64,000 nucleotides of DNA from Trissonchulus latispiculum (Eukaryota; Nematoda; Enoplea; Enoplida; Ironidae), in assembly GCA_030248195.1 (NCBI GenBank), contig JASAND010018147.1, forward strand, positions 1 through 64,000. Direction: 5' to 3'. This document shows positions 47,131 to 58,529 of this stretch, piece by piece. The position numbers and the translations under genes were made by a program. Below the pieces are notes generated by a model. The model was not told the origin of the DNA and did not search any database. It saw nothing but the letters and a program-made list of their open reading frames with translations. Positions within the stretch are counted from its first letter, which is position 1. Each line of letters starts with the position of its first letter.

Positions 47131-47960
47131 GCAAATGTGTTTCTTTGTCTAGCTAGTTTATATATAGAATTTCCTTTCTTGCGATGATTTCACTAACGCG
47201 GGCCTCGAGAAGATACTTCATTCTAATTATGAAGTTTTTGAAAGAGCCTTTGGATGGAGTCATAGACTGTATCAGAACCTTTAGTCATTGTTGCGATTCC
47301 TGAACTGCCGTACCATTGCCTCAATTTCAAAAATGTAGAGGATTTGAGCAGTCTTAATCCTTAGTGGGCTGAGTGAGGTGTAGGGGTGTAGCTACTAGCT
47401 TAGCTATACTTGCAAAATGCAAACGTGGTCTCCCGCTCCCCTACCCAACGATGCTGAACCACATACAAAATACAAAAAATGCAGACGAGTTCTTGTCAGA
47501 ATGTATCAGAATGGCCGGCCAAGTCAGGCCGAAGGCCAGACCGTAGTTTACATCGCCCTGCCATTTTGTGACGCATCTATAACAACTTCAGCAGTGGTTA
47601 GGTTCCACTTTTATTTACTCTTTCTAATACTTTTTCTTACTACATTTAATTATATAAAGAATGAGACCTAGAGTTCGGGCCGTCTAGCGGTCAGCCGCTT
47701 AGTGTTTGAGAACAGCAGGTCAAGTTAGGACAACGGCCGCACAACATTTTGCGACGTCCTTCCGGCTGACGGCCAACAAAACCTGAACAAAGCCGGCTGC
47801 CAGCTTGGCGGCTGAGCTCAGGCCGACGCCGGCGAATGCTACAACCGCGAATTTAACTTTTACCCACTTTCTGAACGTCTACTTGTTCCCGTCCCGTTGG
47901 TCTTTGCTTTGTTTTTCAGTTTCATTTATTTAGGTAAATCGTAGGCAAGGGAAGCTTGGA
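47131..47960. other. PCM1-FAXC intergenic region
   Basis: GC-richer around 47500-47850 with GGCCGGCC-like words, and an 84-codon + strand ORF (47417-47671) whose first 50 codons look mildly coding. No family recognised. This region or the foldback after it must hold the FAXC promoter. Confidence 0.4.
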
Positions 47961-47967
47961 AAAACGT

Positions 47968-48565
47968 TAAGGTGCAACGGACGAATGGACGACTGGGGAA
48001 ACGGACAATTTCTCCGTTTTGCCGGTTCGTGATTGAACGGAGCAACGGAACAATTGACAAGCAGAGAACGGAGAATCGGAGATTCAACTTTCTGTTTGCA
48101 TAGTCCGCGCTTCTGATTGGCGGGGGGCTACGGTAGACGACGGAGAAACGAAGCAAGTGAGAAGCGGAGCAACGGACAAACGGAGAATTAGAGAATGAAA
48201 CGGAGAAACGGACGAAAATTGTCTTAATTATTTAAAAATAGATTATTTTTCTACAACTAAATATTTTTGCAAACTTTTTGACAACAATAATGTCAGGAAG
48301 TTGTTGTTGAATGTTTAGTATAAAAAGGCTGAATAAAACCTTAAAAATTTGCGTACACAAGAGTTTTGAGTTAACCATATTTTGACATTTTTCTCAGTTT
48401 CTTCGTTTCTATCGATCCGTTTGTCCGTTTCTCCCTTACTCCCTTCACAGGTTACGTATATAAACGTGAACCGGCGATACTTTTCTTTTTGAACTGTTTA
48501 TCCGTTGTTCCGTGTCTCCGTTCGTCCGTTCTGTGTTTCTTCGTTGCTCCGTTGGAGCTTGAACC
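47968..48565. repeat. ACGGAGAAAC-word foldback directly upstream of the FAXC start exon
   Basis: The left half repeats ACGGA, AACGGAGAAACGGAC and GAGCAACGGAC. The right half carries the complement (GTCCGTTTCTCC, TCCGTTGTTCCGTGTCTCCG). The right end stops about 30 bases before the acceptor of the exon with the FAXC ATG, so the element forms the 3' part of a leader intron or of the promoter. Confidence 0.75.
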
Positions 48566-48611
48566 GGCCTTTAACCTTTTGCTATTGTGTTTTCAGCACT
48601 CGGATATTGCA

Positions 48612-51600
48612 ATGTCTGTTTTTGGGTTGGTTTTTCGCATAACAGAAAAAATTTTGCCATCAGCAGGTTCGTAGCATTTGCTCTTGTATTTTGGCTTGAA
48701 TTAGTAGATCTTAATTTGTTCTGTTGTGCCTGTATTTACTGGCTTTATTTACTATTTATCCAAAACCAGCTGTACGATGGCTATGCTCAATACTGTGTTG
48801 AAATGTTTTTTCTGTCAAAATTTCCCTCTATAAATAGCTGAAAGCAGAGTTTGAATAATTTGCTGCGTGGCGGGCTTAGATTCTCATGGATGCCTCTTAA
48901 ATCTATATCTGCAGTTTAAACCTACAAGATCGGTTGTTTCTATGAAGATTTAGCTATTTAGCAAAATCGAGCCTTTGAATATGAATACACTTTAGCGATT
49001 GCCAAATTTACCCAAAATCAAGGTGTGAAACATGAAATATGTGTGTCTCATCGGACCGGTACGCTAAGTTTACTAACAAGGATTGAGGTGGTGATGATGG
49101 GTGGTGATTCCCTTTGGTCACATAAAGTTTGCACCATTATTACTCATTCATTACTTGGAGTTAAGGAGCCATTTTTATATCAAAATGTAGCTTGACATTT
49201 TCTCTTTTTAATGCATGGCACGAAACTAATGTTGCTTTTCTAAAATATTTTTAACACATTTTAGAAGAAGTATAATTTCCAGCATTTTTACAGACTCAAG
49301 TAAATTTTTTCGCGAGACATCGGTTATATCAAGAGTATATAATACCAAGTGGGAACTTAGCCCTTCCTAATGGAAATGGCCTGCGACAGGATTGACCCTA
49401 ACCTTGCAGGACTGCCCAGTATAACTTTAACTCGTTTTATCTTGCACAGACAACATTTTAGACCCATGGTTCTTGAGAAACGTTGCTCCTCGTTCCATTA
49501 GTACGAGAACAGACAGGAAAAAAATAAAAAACCAAAAGCCCGGCCGCCAAGACAGGAAGGGGGGGGGAGGGCGACAGGAAAATAAAGGCGGGGGTACCGA
49601 GGAAGAGGGGAAAAGAAAAGAATGGGAAAAAATGAAAAAGAATGGAAAAGCGGGGGGGAGGGGGGGGGGGGGACAGGCGGAGGCGGGGGGCGGGGGGCGC
49701 CGCTTCATGGTCCAAATATGGCCGATTTTCCAAAATTCTGACTTTAAAAATTCGCCCAAAATACAATACTGAACAGAATGCTTTAGAGGAGATAGCTGAT
49801 TTAAATGTGTTTATGGTTTAAAAAGGTTTGGGGTTTGACTTTTATAGGAAAAAATTTTTCTGAAAATTTTTAACCTAATTTTTTTTTGTTTAGGGGGTTT
49901 GGGGGTGGAAGATATTTTTTAATTTGTTTGTTTTGGGTCTGGGGTTGTGTAAGTGAACCCCCCCACCATTGTTCAGCATGTATTTATATGCGTTTGCACT
50001 AAAACGCATCTGATTGGCTAATCTCCTACCTTATGTCAAATTTACTTGTATAAGTAGACCCCCCGAGATCTCAAGGGGGGGTCCCGCTTAGCGTTGTTAA
50101 GCGTGTATTTATATGCGATTGAATTGAAATGTATTTGATTGGCTACTTTAGCTACCGTAATCCTCATCAGTGCATTTCTGTTCGACTGCATATAAACACA
50201 CGCTTAACAACGCTAAGCGGGATCCCCCCTGAGATCTCGGGGGGTCCACTTATACACGTAAATTTGACATAAGGTAGGCGATCAGCCAATCAGATGCGTT
50301 TTAGTTCAAACGCATATAAACACATGCTGAACAATGGTAAGTGGGACCCCCCTCGAGATTTTTGGCCTTAATGTGCCGAGCATCTCGCAGACCATTTCCA
50401 TTAGGAAGGGCTAAGCTTCCCACTCTTGGTATTATAAACTCTTGGTTATATCATTCGATACATCTATCAAATAGCTGGGACGATTTTTTATTTATTGTGG
50501 AAGCTCTCTTCGTTATAGAGAAATAAACTGAAATGTGTGCGTTACCTGTATTTTGCCTACTTTTTCCAAATTTGTCAAGCGATTACTTTAGATAGAAAGC
50601 AGCAATAGGGGCAACTAAAAATCGTCCCTCGGTATATTTGTGCAGAACACATTTGTTCAGTAGCAGCCCTCCAGCTTGCATGGTGAATGCTCCACAATCT
50701 TTGGGAAAAAATTGGTCGTGTTTTTGCAAAAACTAAATTTTTTGTGATAGCAGCCTAGGATAGCAGTTGGAAGACGATCATGCGTCGGATAATTTGTCCC
50801 TGTGAGACCTTCAGATCGACGCCCTTAATTTGATTTTACGGCTTGCGTAGTTCAAGAAATGTTGGATTATTTGATTTCTGCAAAAATGACAAGTTTTCGA
50901 TGCCAAAACAAGAAAATCGGCGTATATATATCTCACGGTGGAGAAAAGCTAGAAACTTACTTTAAAAGCAAAAATGTGAAGCTCAATGAGATCTTTCGAA
51001 TGAATATTAGTTATAACTGTGTAGCAGCTGCCAAACGTTCAGAAATTGGGGAAAAGCACTCTGACCGGAAATATCGAATTTTTGAATCGGGATTACGCGG
51101 AGGGTGTTAAACGCTAAAAGAACTTATTTGGGAAAGTTTCATCAAATTTCATCTTGATTTACGCCGCCAAATAATAATTGTAACCAAAAGGAATCACCAC
51201 CAATAATGTAGTTTTCCGGCCCGGTGGCAATCCCGTCTATTTGAATAATCTGCCAGAGTCGCGATATTAAATCGACTTTAAGACATTTCTACATTCTGAT
51301 TATTCGCATCTACCCTCCAATCGACCGCTGGCGGTCGTCGAGACGTGAGCCCTGTATCGGAAACAGAAAGTCGGTCCGTCAACAACACTAGCATCTTTTT
51401 TCATAACCACACTTGTTTGCTGTTTTGGATTTTACGTTTCAGGTGTTCACCTAAGATCTTTGTCAACTGCTGTTAATGTTGGAAAGTTCAGGAAGAAGTG
51501 GATTCCTTTCAAGAAAGACTTTGAACAAGACAAGGTCTATCTTTATCAGTTTGCTAGGGCAGGCTGTATTCCGTCGGTTTCTCCGTTTTGCCTAAAGTTG

Positions 51601-54600
51601 GAAACTTGGTTAAGAATGGCTGGCATTAAGTACGAGGTAAGTTTGTATAGTTATGATTATTTTATGATTTCGATTATTACTATTTCGATTTCGATTTGTA
51701 GAGGGACTGTTTGCGTCAAAAACCTTGACCCGTATTGATTCCCAAACATACATGTAATTGTGCCCACTGAATGATGTCCTGTGGCATTTCCCTAACCACA
51801 GAAATTTCAAATCATTTCTTCCAGGAATAAAGTAGTACTTCCAAACTTTCCATCTCCTTTTCAGAAGTGGCCAAAATCGGTTCTTTAAATTTTAATTTTC
51901 TGCTTGTGACGAAGATTGTGGATATATTTTTTAGAATATTGAAACTGAAATCATGAAAAGCAAAAGTCATGAAGGAAAGCTACCGTTTGTTGAACTGAAT
52001 GCAGAAGAAATTGCGGATTCTTCTTTCATAATCACTCAGTTGAAGGACCGATTTGAAGGGGCCTGCCTTGAGAGACATTTGACTGACAGCCAGAAGGCCA
52101 TTGGAAGAGCTGTGGAAAGCCTGTTGGAAGATACCATTTTTTGGTAACAAGTTGTAATTAAAATTTATACTGGTACTACTATCAAGAGTGCACAATTGTA
52201 CTATTATTAAGTAACAGTAAGCCCTAGAGGTTTCTTCACTGCATTATGTAATGGTGCTCCTACCTCCTACCGCAGTACGAGAGTGTCCCCCCTTTTGAAG
52301 GGTCAAGAAAGCATACCCGCTCCCAGCGGGGGGCAACAGCCAATCAGATATTTTTTGTGGAGGTTAGAGCAGAAGATTACTGCAGTTTCAGCTTATTTCA
52401 AAAACTGTCTCCGTTGAATCAGCCAATCTAGCTTATCTTGGCGTCCACCCAAGAAGCGGAAGAGGGTTGTTCAAATTGGGACCCTGGGACCTTCAACAAA
52501 ACAAATCGAAAAATAGACTTCAGATTCGTGTTCAGCGGCCCAGAAAACACCTATATAAAACTTGTCAGCAAAATCGGCGACAAAAAAGTTTCGGTTTCCC
52601 TTGTTCCCCCCGTGGGAATCGAAAAAATCGAAATTCTTTTGCGATATTAGAACTCAGCGTGGTCGAAAACATAGGTACCCATAACAAATTTCAGCTGAAT
52701 TGGTTAAGGTTTAAGAATTTTGAGTTGTGGGGGGTGGTAATCTGGAAAAGTTTTTGTATGTAAACCCTAAGTAAGTAACCCTAAGTTTTTATGTGTAAAC
52801 GTGTATATATAAATTTACCACAGGTTATTCAATTCATTATATAACGTTTAGGTGTGTCATTTACAATCGACAAAAGAATTTGGATGTCTTCTTTGGCGAT
52901 AACGTTATGGGTCGGTCATTGAAAGGAGTTATTTACAGCATAAAGCCCATTCCTAATTTATTTTTCAGCCGTATCGTACGTATTTTCTGGCTTCTTTATG
53001 TCAGTTTTTAATGTGAATAACTTTCCTTTGATGCGCATAGCATTTGTACTATGTAATTAAAATTGTAAAAAGCTTAAAATGGAATCATGTATATGTCGAA
53101 GCCTAGTAGTCACATTAGCCATTTAGTTAAATGGCTAAACATTTTAGCCATTTAGTCAAATGGCTAGCCCAGTTGTAAAACGCAGCGCGTTTGACTACTT
53201 GGCCAAAAGACTCGCAATATTTTAGCTATTTAGTAAAATGACCACAGTGTTTTAGCCATTTAGTTAAATGGCCAGCAGCTCGTAGCCTAGTTGTCAAATG
53301 ACAGTTGATGACTATTTATTGACGACCATACGTTAGTTACTACTTTTCTACTTACTAATTGCAAGTACATATAACTTAATATTACTTAAATGCAAGGTAG
53401 TCGACTTTTCAGTGTTTTGAAAGTAATATTCAGGAATGCGTGGACAGTTTTGGAAAATAAAATTTACTTTTTCAATTTTTGAACATTAAATATTTAACGA
53501 TTTTTTGATTATGTCCGGGGATTCTAGTATCATTTCGAATTTCTAAAAGTTTCTCCAAGATAATTTAGACATGTACTCTAAATTCCAAAAATTCCATAAA
53601 GTATTATTGAAAAACTGTCGCTGAAAGTATTAACAGACTTGATTTGATTGTTCGATTTTTGCCTCTAAAAATGAAGTAGATTTGATTTGATTTTTGGCTC
53701 TAAATTTTTGAGATTTGATTTGATTTGATGAATCAATTGAAAAAATGCATCAAAACTAGTTTTGATTTGATTTGCATCAAAAATCAAAACAACGCTACTA
53801 AACAGTATGTCAGACTCGACTTTAAATATGATACCAGTAATGCGGACTGTTTTGCAAATTACTCTCTATTGCTACGGTCCAGAGAAGTCATTAATACATG
53901 AAAATACTCCGTAGGGCTTGCCATTCTTCAAACTTACAAGAATTTTCCCATAATTCCAAAAAATTAGTTCTACACGTCCAAAAGTTTGAAAAAATGGCGG
54001 TTTTTTCCCGATTGACTAAACTCGAGTAACTGTCAGTGCATCAGGATTTTATGATTTAAAACAAAAGTTAAATTATCTAAATCCTGAATCCTAAAGTCTA
54101 TTGTTTCAAGTTTCAAAACATGTGGAACGTTTAAATTTCTGATATATAATCCCTTCATGGAATTTTTCGGAATTTAGAGTACGTCTAAATTATCTTTTTG
54201 AAACTCTTAGAAAGTCGAAATGATATAGTCAAGCGGGAAAAAACCCACTCGCCAATGCGGGAAAAAACCCACCCCCAGTGTGGGCTTACCGGTATGAGCT
54301 ATCTAGGATTTTAATAGCCTATGTATCTTGAAGAGCATCCAAAATAACCCAGGAGGGTGTATTATTGTCGCTCCCACTGCTTCCCAGCAAATTTTTTAGG
54401 ACTTTGAAATTTTCGATAATTTTGGTCCGTCCAAGTGCCGAAATTTGGCAAACTTTGCCTGGCCACCATGAACTACTGGAAAGACCTAGACCTAGACCTA
54501 GACCTACTGAAAACAACCCGCTCTTTCATTTGGAATGGTTAGAAATGCTCCTGGCAACTTGCCAAAAAGTTCCCCCCCCCGCATATGGGTTTTTTTCCCG

Positions 54601-55776
54601 CATTGGGTTTTTTCCTGCCAGTTTGGGACGATTTTTCTCACTAACGGCGCACCCTACAGAGGTGTTGTATAGCTCATAAGAAAGCTTACGACTAGGCCTA
54701 GCTGCCTGTATAGTCAGTATTTCAATATCTCAAACCAGTAAAAAGTTCTGGCCAAAAATCTGAAAAGTGGGTTTTTTCCCGCTTGACTATACTAGAATTC
54801 CCGGACATTGAAACTTTAAACTTTAAACTATCCCCCCCCCAATTGAGGCTGGGGGGAGATTGTTTACTTGATCCCATAAATCAAATAAAAATCATTAAAT
54901 TTTTAATGTTCAAAAATTGAAAAAGTAAATTTTATTTTTCAAAACTGTCCACGCATTCCTGAATATACTTACAAAACACTGAAAAGTCGACTACCTTGCA
55001 TTTAAGTAATATTAAGTTATATGTACTTGCAATTAGTAAGTAGAAAAGTAGTAACTAACGTATGGTCGTCAATAAATACTCATCAACTGTCATTTGACAA
55101 CTAGGCTACGAGCTGCTGGCCATTTAACTAAATGGCTAAAACACTGTGGTCATTTTACTAAATGGCTAAAATATTGCGAGTCTTTTGGCCAAGTAGTCAA
55201 ACACGCTGCGTTTTACAACTGGGCTAGCCATTTGACTAAATGGCTAAAATGTTTAGCCATTTAACTAAATGGCTAATTTGACTACTAGGCTTCGACATAT
55301 ATACTATATAGTTGGTGACTTTTCTTGTTGCAGAATTAATTTTGTAGTTTAGACATGTGTTACTTATGTATTTATTATTTCAGTTAAACACAAAGCTCTA
55401 TCATCAAGGCATGGGTCGACATTCCAACGAAGAAGTTGCTCACATCGGCAAAGAATGTATCGATAGTTTTTCAACATTTTTGGGTAACAAGAAATACATA
55501 TTTGGCGAGAAACCGACTCGATATGATGCGACCGCTTTCGGACATCTGGCTCAGGTTGCCTGGGTTCCACCAGAAACTGAACTCCAAAAATACCTTAAGG
55601 AAGAGTCCCCCAACGTTGTTTCCTATCTGAATACTATTAAATCTGAATTTTGGCCAGATTTCGAAGAATGCACGAAAGGACTGAAAATTAATTCGAGCTA
55701 TATAATGTCTGGACGATCTTCTCCTCCATCAGCTTCCGTTCGTGCTGCTAAAGGTGCTGCAAAAAACAGTAATTAA
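48612..55776 (+). CDS. FAXC: FAXC / failed axon connections homolog (metaxin-like, GST-fold)
   Basis: Exons: 48612-48666, 51443-51636, 51935-52143, 52852-52975, 55384-55776; 324 codons, all in phase. FAXC proteins have an N-terminal thioredoxin-like and C-terminal GST-like half, related to metaxins, and act in axon development. Diagnostic stretches are VYLYQFARAG, SVSPFCLKLETWLRMAG, GKLPFVELN, QKAIGRAVESLLEDTIFW, GMGRHSNEEV, LGNKKYIFGEKPTRYDATAF and GHLAQVAW. Exon 4 ends at the strong donor GTACGT, chosen over nearby GTATTT because only it keeps phase 0. The first exon begins after an acceptor (TTTTCAG at 48596), so an untranslated or further coding exon may lie upstream. The vertebrate N-terminal membrane helix is not visible. 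Decayed exon-3 sequence occurs at 58418. Confidence 0.92.
49323..50451. mobile_element. TIR element in FAXC intron 1
   Basis: GGTTATATCAAGAGTATATA and ACTTAGCCCTTCCTAATGGA at the left are mirrored at the right over about 60 bases. The interior contains a purine-rich low-complexity stretch (49540-49700) and another foldback. The long proline-rich ORFs across the C/G-run (49427-49772) are composition artefacts. Confidence 0.75.
49955..50350. repeat. Foldback nested in the FAXC intron 1 element
   Basis: CACCATTGTTCAGCATGTAT with ACGCATCTGATTGGCT is mirrored by AGCCAATCAGATGCGT and ACATGCTGAACAATGGT. C-runs/G-runs lie outside. Related wording (GCGTGT with TGATTGGC) occurs in the foldback at 45663-46328. 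Confidence 0.75.
50452..51442. other. Rest of FAXC intron 1
   Basis: AT-rich. An 83-codon + strand ORF at 50859-51110 has no recognisable domain or splice context. Confidence 0.45.
53090..55307. repeat. Large TTTAGCCATTTAG-word foldback in FAXC intron 4
   Basis: ATATGTCGAAGCCTAGTAGT at the left is mirrored at 55307. The arms (about 430 bases) repeat TTTAGCCATTTAG and CTAAATGGCTAAA near the tips and continue complementary through GGTAGTCGACTTTTCAGTG. A second inverted pair lies inside (53511-53605 with 54150-54235). The unpaired core carries GGGAAAAAACCCAC repeats (54236-54290) and a CCTAGA tandem run (54483-54505). Confidence 0.85.
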
Positions 55777-55887
55777 GTATTAACAACAGTACATAGCTCA
55801 TCGGTGTAATGTTCTTCCTTCTATTTGATATGCGCTGTTTCTGATGACCTTGATGTTTTATGTGACTACATCATATGTATTTTGTAT

Positions 55888-55893
55888 ATTAAA
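55888..55893 (+). promoter_or_regulatory. Candidate FAXC polyadenylation signal ATTAAA
   Basis: ATTAAA lies 112 bases after the FAXC stop codon. No AATAAA is closer. Confidence 0.4.
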
Positions 55894-56500
55894 GTAATGT
55901 TGTGTAATGAAAATGTTTTTCATTATTGTCGTAATTGTGGATTTCTTATTAACAAGCAACATTTTCTGCAAAAGGATTTATGTATGCTAGAGGATCATTT
56001 ACATAAACTGTAGGCCTGCTGCGCAGTGGAAAACCATTTTTGCAGATATACAAATTTGGCTAATGTCTGACATAAGCAATCTTCAAATCACGTAAATCTA
56101 AATTAAACGGCAAGTCCCATCTTACTATTAAAGTAGGCAATGATCAATTGTCCTAATGGTTTGAAACTTGCGGAATCTATATTTGTTTAATTTTGCCAGA
56201 AACGCGCAAATGAAAAAGAATTAAAGCCAAAATATAGTGTTTGTTTGCAGCCAGACGGAAAGAAAGCAGAAGAAAGAAGTCTTGACAGAACAGACGATTG
56301 TATTTCGGGTTTTGATTTAAGAGATCAGTGCTTTAGAACATATACGTAATTAACATTTGTAACCAGTTTTCCATGAAAATTTTATATAGAAATCATGCAG
56401 TCCCTATTTTAAAGCACTGCAGATGTGCACTTATGCAAGAATATATATTACCTGTGGAATCTGAGTGCAAAGTGGAGGACTAAGCAAATTTAAAAGACCT
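55894..56500. other. Sequence downstream of FAXC
   Basis: AT-rich; the FAXC 3' UTR may extend into it. No gene or repeat recognised. Confidence 0.45.
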
Positions 56501-57075
56501 GGGGCCGATGTTATCAAACTTGGGTTTCCTAAAACCTGGGTTTCGCAGTTTTTGGGGTAAACCCTGAAATTTTGGGGTTGGGTTAACCCCGGGGCTAGCC
56601 CAATGTTATCAAGCAGTTTTGGGGTTGGATTTCATAAACTCTATTTTATTGGGGTTAACCCTGAGTTAACCCTGAATTAACCCTGAAATCCAGAATAGTT
56701 AACCCAGAATTAACCCCAAAAATAACTGTGCTGTCTTGTCTATATTTTTGGAACTAATAGACGAGACAGTCCCACGAGCGAAACCCATAAATTACATAGA
56801 ATAAAACCCGGGTTTCAGGTTCAACCCTCCTCATCGAGTAGGGTTGAGATTTAGCCACATTAACCCAAATTTAACCCAAGTTTTTAAACCCGGGTTTCAT
56901 GATAACATTGGGTCTCCGCTTAACCCCAATTTAACCCAAAACCCAGTTATGAAACCTGGGTTTCAAAAACCCTGTTTTAACCCAACCTTGATTCCATCGG
57001 GTTTGGGTTGAAAACCCATTTTTAACCTAGGTTTAGCTTGAAACCCGGGTTTGGGCCTTTGATAACATCGGCCCC
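56501..57075. repeat. AACCC/GGGTT-word foldback MITE, first of a tandem pair
   Basis: GGGGCCGATGTTATCAAA at the left is mirrored by TTTGATAACATCGGCCCC. The interior alternates GGGTT and AACCC words (TTGGGGTTGGGTTAACCCCG, TTAACCCTGAATTAACCCTG). Confidence 0.9.
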
Positions 57076-57076
57076 T

Positions 57077-57650
57077 GGGGCCGATGTTATCAAACTTGGG
57101 TTTCCTAAAACCTGGGTTTCGCAGTTTTTGGGGTAAACCCTGAAATTTTGGGGTTGGGTTAACCCCGGGGCTAGCCCAATGTTTTCAAGCAGTTTTGGGG
57201 TTGGATTTCATAAACCCTATTTTATTGGGCTTAACCCTGAGTTAACCCTGAATTAACCCTGAAATCCAGAATAGTTAACCCAGAATTAACCCCAAAAATA
57301 ACTGTGCTGTCTTGTCTATATTTTTGGAACTAATAGACGAGACAGTCCCACGAGCGAAACCCATAAATTACATAGAATGAAACCCGGGTTTCAGGTTCAA
57401 CCCTCCTCATCGAGTAGGGTTGAGATTTAGCCACATTAACCCAAATTTAACCCAAGTTTTTAAACCCGGGTTTCATGATAACATTGGGTCTCCGCTTAAC
57501 CCCAACTTAACCCAAAACCCAGTTATGAAACCTGGGTTTCAAAAACCCTGTTTAACCCAACCTTGATTCCATCGGGTTTGGGTTGAAAACCCATTTTTAA
57601 CCTAGGTTTAGGTTGAAACCCGGGTTTGGGCCTTTGATAACATCGGCCCC
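57077..57650. repeat. AACCC/GGGTT-word foldback MITE, second of a tandem pair
   Basis: A head-to-tail second copy, separated from the first by one T and differing at only a handful of positions (for example ATAAACCC for ATAAACTC). Such near identity over 574 bases implies a recent duplication or repeated insertion at the element's own end. Confidence 0.9.
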
Positions 57651-57733
57651 TGGTGCGGGCTGAGGCGCAGCAAGAATAAAAGCGTATTTTTGTCTAAGCA
57701 GCTTCACCAGTAAACAGGGATAATTAGGACTAA

Positions 57734-57820
57734 GTTTTGACTTACAAACGCACCCAGAAGAAGAAAAGGGCAAAACTGTTCAAGAATGCCAAATTAAGGT
57801 CCAAGCCCGACATCGAGTAA
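57734..57820 (+). other. Short basic coding-like frame
   Basis: The frame YKRTQKKKRAKLFKNAKLRS ends in KPDIE and a TAA at 57818. It resembles a lysine-rich nucleolar protein C terminus, but a stop lies 11 codons upstream and a second frame is also open. It could be a terminal exon (weak AG before it) or a retrocopy fragment. Not identified. Confidence 0.2.
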
Positions 57821-58000
57821 AAATGAATCGTATGTGTAACTGCCGAACGATCACTGGCCCAGCTTGCCTACGTATCTTGTCTACAGTGTAAGGTATGTAA
57901 GTAAGTAACTATTAATGAATCGCCATGAAAACTGTATATTAATGTCCGCCATGCCAGAATTGCCCTGAAAGTGAAACCGGCTTTGTGTTCACTAACCAAC

Positions 58001-58160
58001 AAGGACTAAGTTTAAGTTAAGTCGTTTAAGCCACTAAGCCGTTTAAGTATTTTAAGTAGTTTAAGCCGTTTATTTATGAAACGAATATTTTAAGTAGTTT
58101 AAGTAGTTTAAGTTAAGTCGTTTAAGTTAAGTAGTTTAAGTTTTTTGTGAAACGACCCTA
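58001..58160. repeat. GTTTAAGT-word repeat
   Basis: Repeats of AAGTTTAAGTTAAGTCGTTTAAG and AAGTAGTTTAAG. The right end is GTGAAACGACCCTA, similar to other word elements (TTTCAC..GGGTC on the complement). The left end is not well mirrored. Confidence 0.6.
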
Positions 58161-58339
58161 AGACTAGCTATGCTAACTCGCTAGTGGAATCTACAGTTGA
58201 AGCATTACCTTCCTATGTGCTGCAGGGCCTCCTCTAAAGGCCCTCTACCCCACTCGTATGGTTTGAAGTATCTCCCTCGTTTTTGCAAAAGGAAAAGGAT
58301 AAGAACACTAAAGTTTACGAAAGATCGAAAGAAATGTCA

Positions 58340-58410
58340 ATCTCTGCGGATTTGAACCAGTAACTTTAATTTACAGTGCAGTGGGTCGTTATAGAGACCA
58401 CCCTCTTCAC
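58340..58410 (-). other. tRNA-Tyr-like remnant (possible SINE head)
   Basis: On the minus strand, GGTTCAAATCC matches a B box (T-loop), preceded by CACTGTAAATT, an anticodon-loop-like stretch with GTA. The acceptor and D arms are not convincing, so this is at best a degenerate tRNA or tRNA-derived repeat. Confidence 0.25.
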
Positions 58411-58417
58411 CCCCGAT

Positions 58418-58480
58418 TCGTTTATTGAACTGAATGAAGAAGAAATTGTGGATTCTTCATTCATAACCACTCAGTGACCG
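58418..58480 (+). pseudogene. Decayed copy of part of FAXC exon 3
   Basis: Fifty-six bases match FAXC exon 3 (51984-52039) with five differences (91%), then a 5-base deletion and GACCG. Read in the FAXC frame it gives IELNEEEIVDSSFITTQ and a stop where the parent continues LKDRF. No flanking intron sequence of FAXC is recognisable. Confidence 0.8.
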
Positions 58481-58529
58481 CAAAATGGCCGCTGCTAGGT
58501 AGTTTTTTTTGGTATGCAGCTGAGCTGTC

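Noticed and set aside
49427..49772. Proline-rich and glycine-rich ORFs of about 100 codons
   Set aside because: They cross a purine-rich low-complexity tract in a FAXC intron element; three frames are open at once.
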